64,000 nt of DNA from Clostridia bacterium (GTDB lineage Bacteria; Bacillota; Clostridia; Christensenellales; Aristaeellaceae): the NCBI GenBank assembly GCA_017395065.1, contig JAFPWH010000068.1, forward strand, positions 47,156 to 111,155, in the 5' to 3' direction. Positions 58,898-64,000 of the stretch are shown in pieces. Within the stretch, counting starts at the first letter, position 1, and each line of letters starts with the position of its first letter. The notes beneath the pieces were generated by a model, which made no database searches, was not told where the DNA came from, and saw only the letters and a program-made list of their open reading frames with translations. The translations under genes and the position numbers were made by a program.

Positions 58898-59506
58898 ATG
58901 AAAAACGTAAGACGCATCGCGGCGCTGATGCTGATACTGCTGCTCGTTTTCTGCAGCGTTCCCGCAGGCGCGTACTATTACAGCTCCTACTACAGCTACA
59001 TCGTGGGCTACTACGACGAAATGGCTTTCGACGACGAATTCGCCTACAGCGACCCCTACCTGGTTTCCAGCACGTTCTACGAGAGCGGCAACTACCTGAT
59101 CTACATGTACGACAAGCCAAGCTCCTCCGGCCAGCCCATCTCCGAGTACGTCAACCACACCGTGCTCAAGGTGATCGAGCTCTATCCGCAGGGTCACAAG
59201 GATTACGCCTACGTCATCGGCCCCGACGGCTACCGCGGGTTCGTGCGCAGGGCGTGGATCACCGACCTCAACGAATACTACAACGCCGTGCCCTACATCG
59301 TGACCAGCGAGTTTTACGAGAACGGCGCCTACCGCGCCTACATGTACCCCACCCCCTCCTCCGGCGGCAACCCCAACGGCGACTACGTCAACGGCACCAT
59401 CGTCTACGTGCTGGATTACTACGGCAATACCAAGTACGCCAAGTGCCTTGGCCCGGACGGCAACGAGGGCTACATCCGCAAGACCCGCCTGACGCCGCTG
59501 TACTGA
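58898..59506 (+). CDS. Secreted Tyr-rich protein with two SH3-like repeats
   Basis: 202 residues. Signal peptide MKNVRRIAALMLILLLVFCS ends near PAGA. A Tyr-rich stretch (YYYSSYYSYIVGYYDEM) follows, then two related units of about 60 residues: YMYDKPSSSGQPISEYVN ... GPDGYRGFVRRAWITDL and YMYPTPSSGGNPNGDYVN ... GPDGNEGYIRKTRLTPL. The pattern recalls bacterial SH3-like (cell-wall-binding) domains. RBS GGAGG is 6 bases upstream. Function unknown, probably wall-associated. Confidence 0.8.
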   Translation: MKNVRRIAALMLILLLVFCSVPAGAYYYSSYYSYIVGYYDEMAFDDEFAYSDPYLVSSTFYESGNYLIYMYDKPSSSGQPISEYVNHTVLKVIELYPQGHKDYAYVIGPDGYRGFVRRAWITDLNEYYNAVPYIVTSEFYENGAYRAYMYPTPSSGGNPNGDYVNGTIVYVLDYYGNTKYAKCLGPDGNEGYIRKTRLTPLY

Positions 59507-59547
59507 TTTTTCGCTGCACAGCTTCATCGGCTTCACGCCGAACCATG

Positions 59548-59579
59548 CGCTCCCCCGCCGCGCGGCCGGGGAGCGTTTC
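59548..59579 (+). terminator. Terminator after SH3-like repeat gene
   Basis: CGCTCCCC pairs with GGGGAGCG across a GC-rich loop that can pair further; only TTTC follows. Confidence 0.6.
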
Positions 59580-59629
59580 ATATGCCCGAAAGCATGCGGA
59601 ACAGAGAGAAGTAAAAAAATATAAAACAA

Positions 59630-59658
59630 TTGACATAAATCAGAAATGCTTTTATAAT
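59630..59658 (+). promoter_or_regulatory. Promoter of second LRR gene
   Basis: TTGACA, 17 bases, TATAAT (full consensus), 37 bases before the ATG, in an AT-rich stretch. Confidence 0.9.
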
Positions 59659-59695
59659 ATGTATAGTTTCTCTCCATCCCGAAAGGAGGCACGAT

Positions 59696-61507
59696 ATGAA
59701 AACAAAGGTTTTCCTTATGACGCTGCTTTTGTCTGTGGGCCTCGCGCTCGCGCTCGTTTCCGTCTCTGAGGCGGACGAAACCAAATCAAAGCGATACGCC
59801 GCCGAAGTCGACGGCGTCCGCATGGAATACACGCTGGAAAGAAACGGCTGTGCCACCATCGTCGATGCGTATACGGATTTCTGCGCGAAGAAGGTCGTGC
59901 GCGTTCCGGACGAAATCGACGGCCACAAGGTGGTCGCATTGGGAGACTATGCGTTCAGATACTTCGACAGCGTATACTCCTGCGAGGCCGAGCGCGTATA
60001 CATCCCCATGTCCGTCAAGCGCATCGGCGCAAATCCTTTCGGCAACTGGTACACCCTAAAGAAGATCGTCGTCGATCCCGATCACCCGCGTTTCGAGGTC
60101 GTGGACGGCGCGCTCTACGACAAGATCGAGCGGCGCCTGATCGCCTGTCCGCTGGCTCTCGAGGGCACCTTCCGCGTGCAGGAAGGCACAAAGATCATCG
60201 GCGAACTGGCTTTCGGCGGCAACGACTGGTGGGGCTCATGGGGCAGTCAGCTCACCGCGGTCGTACTGCCGGACAGCGTGGAGGAGATCCGCTATGGCGC
60301 CTTTGAGCTCAGCCGCATCACGGAAATAAGGCTGCCCCAATCGCTCAGGATCATCGGCGAGGAAGCATTCTGTTACAGTGCTTTGAAGGAAGTGAAATTC
60401 AATCATCGCCTGCAGTACGTGGGCAAATTCGCCTTCCGCTATACCGACCTAAGCGAAGTCGACCTGCCGGACAGCATCGAATACATCTCCGTCGACGCGT
60501 TTGCCAACTGCGAAGACCTCACGGCCGTAAACGCCTCCCCGCGCGTGACGGCCATGCTCACCGTACATCCGGAGGACTGCTATACCTGGGAGGTGGACGC
60601 GGACGGAAACGCCACGATCACCGGCGTCGTCATGCTGCCGGACAAGGACGTCGTGACGATCCCGGACGCGCTGGACGGCCATCCCGTGACGGGCATCGCC
60701 GACTATGCGTTCCGCGACGCCGAGGGAAACGACGTCAACTGGTACTACCACATCAAGACCGTCTTCATCCCCGCCGGCGTCACCGAGATCGGGCTGAACC
60801 CCTTCGTCTGGTGCCAGTATATCTTTGAGGAGATCGCCGTCGATCCCGCCAACCCCCGCTACGAGAGCGTGGACGGCATCCTTTACGACAAGCAGACGAA
60901 AACGCTGATCAGCTACCCCATCGCCGCCGCGAATTGGCCAAACTTCGACGATCGCTTCGTCACCGTGAAGGAGGGCACGCTCGCCATCGCACCGAGCGCC
61001 TTCGGGTGCGAAGAATACTCCTACTCCTTTTTTGTCTTTGTCAACGACGCCGATCTGTACATCACCCTGCCGGAGAGTCTCAAAGAAATCAGCGCTTCCG
61101 CCTTCGAGAGCTGCAATATCGGCAGCATCAACATCCCTTCGGGCGTCGAGAGGATCCCGGACCGCGCGTTCTACCACGGGAGGGTCGAAAGCATCACCCT
61201 TTCGGAAGGCCTGAGGGAGATCGGTTATCAGGCGTTTTACAGAGCCCAGATAGACGAAATCCGTTTCCCTTTGAGCCTTGAGAGCATCGGGGACGAGGCG
61301 TTTTACAGCAGTTGGCTTCGGGAGGTCGCCTTTAACGAAGGCCTTCAAAGCATCGGAAGCGCGGCGTTTTACGACAATTGGCATTTGAAGGTCGTCGACC
61401 TGCCCCTGAGCCTCGAAACCGTCGCCCCCGACGCCTTCGAGCGTTGCGATCATCTGGAGACGATGACCGGAAGCGAGGAGATACTCAAAGCGCTTGGGCG
61501 CTCTTAG
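59696..61507 (+). CDS. Secreted BspA-type leucine-rich-repeat protein
   Basis: 603 residues. Signal peptide MKTKVFLMTLLLSVGLALAL ending near SVSEA. About 20 LRR_5 repeats arranged in two blocks, each opened by a strand pair (EYTLERNGCATIVDAY and TWEVDADGNATITGVV) and containing VDPDHPRFEVVDGALYDK and VDPANPRYESVDGILYDK, so the protein looks internally duplicated. No lipobox or wall anchor. RBS AAAGGAGG. Surface binding or adhesion is the usual role. A terminator follows at 61537. Confidence 0.9.
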   Translation: MKTKVFLMTLLLSVGLALALVSVSEADETKSKRYAAEVDGVRMEYTLERNGCATIVDAYTDFCAKKVVRVPDEIDGHKVVALGDYAFRYFDSVYSCEAERVYIPMSVKRIGANPFGNWYTLKKIVVDPDHPRFEVVDGALYDKIERRLIACPLALEGTFRVQEGTKIIGELAFGGNDWWGSWGSQLTAVVLPDSVEEIRYGAFELSRITEIRLPQSLRIIGEEAFCYSALKEVKFNHRLQYVGKFAFRYTDLSEVDLPDSIEYISVDAFANCEDLTAVNASPRVTAMLTVHPEDCYTWEVDADGNATITGVVMLPDKDVVTIPDALDGHPVTGIADYAFRDAEGNDVNWYYHIKTVFIPAGVTEIGLNPFVWCQYIFEEIAVDPANPRYESVDGILYDKQTKTLISYPIAAANWPNFDDRFVTVKEGTLAIAPSAFGCEEYSYSFFVFVNDADLYITLPESLKEISASAFESCNIGSINIPSGVERIPDRAFYHGRVESITLSEGLREIGYQAFYRAQIDEIRFPLSLESIGDEAFYSSWLREVAFNEGLQSIGSAAFYDNWHLKVVDLPLSLETVAPDAFERCDHLETMTGSEEILKALGRS

Positions 61508-61536
61508 AGCAGTCCTCACAAAAAACAAAGTCAAAG

Positions 61537-61567
61537 CCGATCGGGCCTTTTGTCCGGTCGGTTTTTT
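61537..61567 (+). terminator. Terminator after second LRR gene
   Basis: CCGATCGG pairs with CCGGTCGG (one G-U; 9-base loop), followed by TTTTTT. Confidence 0.9.
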
Positions 61568-61571
61568 GCGC

Positions 61572-61600
61572 TTGACAGAATATATATTTCAGTATATACT
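61572..61600 (+). promoter_or_regulatory. vapBC promoter with palindromic operator
   Basis: TTGACA, 17 bases, TATACT. The -10 box lies inside the perfect palindrome AGTATATACT (61591-61600), as expected for repression by the VapBC complex. Confidence 0.85.
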
Positions 61601-61620
61601 TATGGAGTGGAGGTGAGACG

Positions 61621-61854
61621 ATGGAAACGGCGAAAATTTTCACGAACGGCGGAAGTCAGGCGGTGCGCCTGCCAAGAGACTGCCGCTTTGAGGCAAGCGA
61701 GGTGTTTGCAAAGCGCATCGGCAACGCGGTGATCCTGATGCCGAAGGACGATAAGCCCTGGGCGACAATGCTCATGGGGCTTGAGCTCTTCTCGGAGGAC
61801 TGCCTGTCCGACGGAGCAGAGGATCTGCCGCCCGAGGAGCGCGAAGGATTATGA
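61621..61854 (+). CDS. vapB: VapB-type antitoxin (AbrB/MazE-like)
   Basis: 77 residues. N-terminal swapped-hairpin DNA-binding fold: AKIFTNGGSQAVRLPRDCRF is the hallmark of VapB (TKLFxNGxSQAVRLP). The acidic C-terminal tail (LPPEEREGL) would wrap the toxin. The ATG follows GGAGGTGAGACG. Overlaps vapC by 4 bases. The complex represses its own promoter and blocks the toxin. Confidence 0.92.
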   Translation: METAKIFTNGGSQAVRLPRDCRFEASEVFAKRIGNAVILMPKDDKPWATMLMGLELFSEDCLSDGAEDLPPEEREGL

Positions 61855-62249
61855 AGTACATGCTGGACACGAACATCCTCGTATACGCAAAGAACAAAAG
61901 GCCCGAGAGCGTGCTGAAAAGGCTTACGAGCCTTGATCCCGCAGACGTGTGCATATCGTCCGTAACACTGGCGGAGATGGAATACGGCGTGTTCAAAAGC
62001 CTTATGCCCGAACAGAACCAATTGGCGCTGATGCTGTTTTTATCCGGTATCCAGATCGAGCCTTTCGATTCAAAGGCGGCGTTCGAGTACGGGAAGATCC
62101 GCGCAGCGCTCACAAAAAAAGGCACGCCGATCGGCGCAAACGATCTTTTGATCGCCGCGCACGCAAAGTCGCTGGGCCTCATACTTGTGACCAACAACAC
62201 CCGCGAGTTCGAGCGCGTGGAAGGTCTGCGTCTGGAGAACTGGGTTTAG
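61851..62249 (+). CDS. vapC: VapC-type PIN-domain ribonuclease toxin
   Basis: 132 residues, normal VapC length. PIN-domain acidic residues are in place: YMLDTNILVYAKN (first Asp), TLAEMEYG (Glu), and GANDLLIAAHAKS (Asp) followed by NNTREFERV. Cleaves an RNA, in other species often initiator tRNA, when antitoxin is lost. ATGA overlap with vapB couples translation. Intact, so the pair should be active. Confidence 0.93.
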   Translation: MKYMLDTNILVYAKNKRPESVLKRLTSLDPADVCISSVTLAEMEYGVFKSLMPEQNQLALMLFLSGIQIEPFDSKAAFEYGKIRAALTKKGTPIGANDLLIAAHAKSLGLILVTNNTREFERVEGLRLENWV

Positions 62250-62326
62250 CTTCCAGCCCCGCCGCCGAAGAACGCGCTATGCTTCAATCTTAACTTACAC
62301 GTTACGCACAAGCGCCGAAGATATGG

Positions 62327-62366
62327 TATAATAGCCATGAATACGATGTTGCGCCTATTCAGGCGC
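62327..62366 (+). promoter_or_regulatory. Extended -10 promoter and leader hairpin of NifU-like/GGGtGRT operon
   Basis: TGG-TATAAT at 62324-62332 is an extended -10 box; the upstream TTACGC is a weak -35 box. In the leader GCGCCT-ATTC-AGGCGC (62351-62366) forms a 6-bp hairpin before the RBS. Confidence 0.6.
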
Positions 62367-62393
62367 ACGGCGCATTATAAAAGGAGGATGACC

Positions 62394-63095
62394 ATGCAGT
62401 ATACCCGCGAAGTTGAAGAAATGGTATGCGTTGCGAAGGGCCCGAACCACGGTCCCGCCCCTATTCCCGAGGAAGGCAAATGGATACAGGCCAGGGAGAT
62501 CAAGGATATCTCCGGCTACACCCACGGCATCGGCTGGTGCGCGCCCCAGCAGGGCACCTGCAAACTCAGTCTGAACGTGAAAAACGGCGTTATCGAAGAA
62601 GCCCTGGTGGAGACCATCGGCTGCTCCGGCATGACCCACTCCGCCGCCATGGCCAGTGAGATCCTGCCCGGCAAGACCATACTCGAAGCGCTGAACACCG
62701 ACCTGGTGTGCGACGCCATCAACACCGCCATGCGCGAGCTGTTCCTGCAGATCGTCTACGGCAGGACCCAGAGCGCCTTCTCCGACGACGGCCTGAAGGT
62801 AGGCGCGGGTCTGGAAGACCTGGGCAAGGGCCTGCGCTCCATGGTGGGCACGATGTACGGCACCAAGGCCAAGGGCACCCGCTATCTGGAGATGACCGAA
62901 GGCTACGTGCTCAAGTGCGCGCTGGACAAGGACGATCAGGTGTGCGGCTATCAGTACCTGTCCCTGGGCAAGATGATGGACGCCATCAAGAAGGGCATGA
63001 GCCCCAACGAAGCCTACGAGAAGAACATCGGCACCTACGGCCGCTTCAAGGCCGAGGACGGCGCGGTCAAATGGATCGACCCCCGCAAGGAATAA
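62394..63095 (+). CDS. NifU-like Fe-S scaffold-related protein
   Basis: 233 residues. ATG at 62394 lies 6 bases after AAGGAGG. The core resembles the NifU/IscU scaffold fold: GTCKLSLNVKNGVIEEAL, the Cys-containing loop TIGCSGMTHSAAMASEILPGK, and Cys at GWCAPQQGTC. The length is greater than IscU (about 125 residues), with a C-terminal half of unknown role (TRYLEMTEGYVLKCALDKD). It always appears, as far as I know, next to GGGtGRT-family genes, as here with 15 bases between. Precise function unknown. Confidence 0.8.
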   Translation: MQYTREVEEMVCVAKGPNHGPAPIPEEGKWIQAREIKDISGYTHGIGWCAPQQGTCKLSLNVKNGVIEEALVETIGCSGMTHSAAMASEILPGKTILEALNTDLVCDAINTAMRELFLQIVYGRTQSAFSDDGLKVGAGLEDLGKGLRSMVGTMYGTKAKGTRYLEMTEGYVLKCALDKDDQVCGYQYLSLGKMMDAIKKGMSPNEAYEKNIGTYGRFKAEDGAVKWIDPRKE

Positions 63096-63110
63096 GGAGG
63101 TATACGGAGA

Positions 63111-64000
63111 ATGGCATTGTTTGAAAATTACGAAGGCCGCATGCCCCAGCTTCAGCCCGTGCTCGACAAGTACGGCTTCAAGAGCTTTGAAGATGTAAAA
63201 GCCTACAACAACGCCAAGGGCGTTGACGCATACAAGATCGTGGAGAGCACGCAGCCCATCTGCTTCGAAAACGCGAAGTGGGCCTATGAGCTGGGTGCCG
63301 CCATCGCCATGAAGGAAAACGCCAGGAACGCCGCCGAAGCCGCCAAGTGGATCGGCGTGGGCCTGCAGGCGTTCTGCATCCCCGGCTCCGTCGCCGACCA
63401 GCGCCAGGTGGGCATCGGCCACGGCAATCTGGGCGCGATGCTGCTGGACGAGGAGACCGAGTGCTTCGCTTTCCTGGCCGGCCACGAGTCCTTTGCCGCC
63501 GCCGAAGGCGCGATCAAGATCGCGCTGAACGCCAACAAGGTCCGCACCAAGCCCCTGCGCGTCATTCTGAACGGCCTTGGCAAGGACGCCGCAATGATCA
63601 TCAGCCGCATCAACGGCTTCACCTACGTACAGACCAAGTACGACTATCTGTCTGCCGACGTCAAGGAAGATCACGCGCTGACCATCGTCAATAAGACCGC
63701 CTACTCCACGGGCGACCGCGCAAAGGTCAACTGCTACGGCGCGGACGACGTGCGCGAGGGCGTGGCCATCATGTGGCACGAGGGCGCGGACGTTTCCATC
63801 ACCGGCAACTCCACCAACCCCACCCGCTTCCAGCACCCGGTCGCCGGCACCTACAAGAAGGAACGCTGGGAAGCCGGCAAGAAGTACTTTTCCGTGGCCA
63901 GCGGCGGCGGCACCGGCCGCACGCTGCATCCCGACAACATGGCCGCCGGCCCCGCCTCCTACGGCATGACCGACACCATGGGCCGCATGCACTCCGACGC
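63111..64000 (+). CDS. GGGtGRT family protein (C-terminus outside window)
   Basis: The visible 296 codons begin at ATG 63111, 11 bases after AAGGAGG, and are open to the edge. The family signature ASGGGTGRTLHP is near residue 265, which names this conserved, uncharacterised family. Other stretches: WIGVGLQAFCIPGSVADQRQ, GHGNLGAMLLDEETECFAFL. No membrane segment. Forms an operon with the NifU-like gene and so may take an Fe-S cluster from it. The rest of the gene lies beyond 64000. Confidence 0.88.
   Translation, partial: MALFENYEGRMPQLQPVLDKYGFKSFEDVKAYNNAKGVDAYKIVESTQPICFENAKWAYELGAAIAMKENARNAAEAAKWIGVGLQAFCIPGSVADQRQVGIGHGNLGAMLLDEETECFAFLAGHESFAAAEGAIKIALNANKVRTKPLRVILNGLGKDAAMIISRINGFTYVQTKYDYLSADVKEDHALTIVNKTAYSTGDRAKVNCYGADDVREGVAIMWHEGADVSITGNSTNPTRFQHPVAGTYKKERWEAGKKYFSVASGGGTGRTLHPDNMAAGPASYGMTDTMGRMHSD

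Overview
The window looks like chromosomal DNA of a GC-rich gut-type Bacillota (class Clostridia; Christensenellales-like lineages would fit, but this is inference). Visible reasons: AAGGAGG ribosome sites, TTGACA/TATAAT promoters with 17-base spacing, carbohydrate ABC importers without their own ATPase, BspA-type leucine-rich-repeat surface proteins, and a NifU-like/GGGtGRT gene pair. There is no rRNA, CRISPR array, integrase, transposase or phage structural gene.

1-16.4 kb is a divergent amino-sugar locus. From a 231-base intergenic region at 8152-8382, one operon runs left (two permeases, solute-binding protein, serine hydrolase, Gfo/Idh oxidoreductase, nagB, a second oxidoreductase cut by the window edge). 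The other runs right (nagA, a double alpha/beta hydrolase, a GH4 glycosidase, a ceramidase-fold protein, an NAD-dependent epimerase/dehydratase, a DapA-family aldolase) and ends at a strong terminator at 16397. NagA and NagB convert GlcNAc-6-P to fructose-6-P; the other enzymes imply an unusual N-acyl amino-sugar glycoside, not identified here.

16.4-26.5 kb: a minus-strand group encodes an ECF sigma factor, an overlapping membrane-anchored Cys/His-rich partner and a second ABC importer. Next come a GlmU-like uridylyltransferase and a NahK-like hexosamine kinase fused to a four-helix membrane domain. The plus strand then carries a hydrolase/serine-hydrolase pair, a VOC protein and a nitroreductase.

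26.5-36.2 kb: a secreted BspA-type LRR protein, a third ABC importer, an esterase-like hydrolase and a papain-family lipoprotein protease.

36.3-45 kb is an accessory run of small same-strand genes: a decayed GNAT gene, a frameshifted HAD phosphatase, an HTH/ParB-like protein, two P-loop kinases, a GNAT, a radical SAM enzyme, a GNAT/beta-lactamase-fold fusion, an unknown protein and a MerR regulator with a 19-base-spaced promoter. Seven tRNA genes (Pro, Glu, Met, Asp, Thr, Tyr, Leu in transcription order) follow on the minus strand.

45.9-64 kb: a second sugar module (C45 acyltransferase-like protein, BadF-type GlcNAc kinase, second ceramidase-fold protein, SIS-domain protein), a membrane protein with a duplicated domain, a GH95 fucosidase without signal peptide, a secreted Cys-rich protein, an oxidoreductase, a TrmH-type methyltransferase, an SDR enzyme, a secreted SH3-like repeat protein, a second LRR protein, a VapBC toxin-antitoxin pair, and the NifU-like/GGGtGRT pair truncated by the right edge.

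The overall theme is uptake and intracellular breakdown of N-acetylated, fucosylated host or microbial glycans, with salvage of the amino sugar both to fructose-6-P and probably to UDP-sugar. Starts were moved from the longest reading frame wherever a ribosome site decided the question; the gene entries say where.
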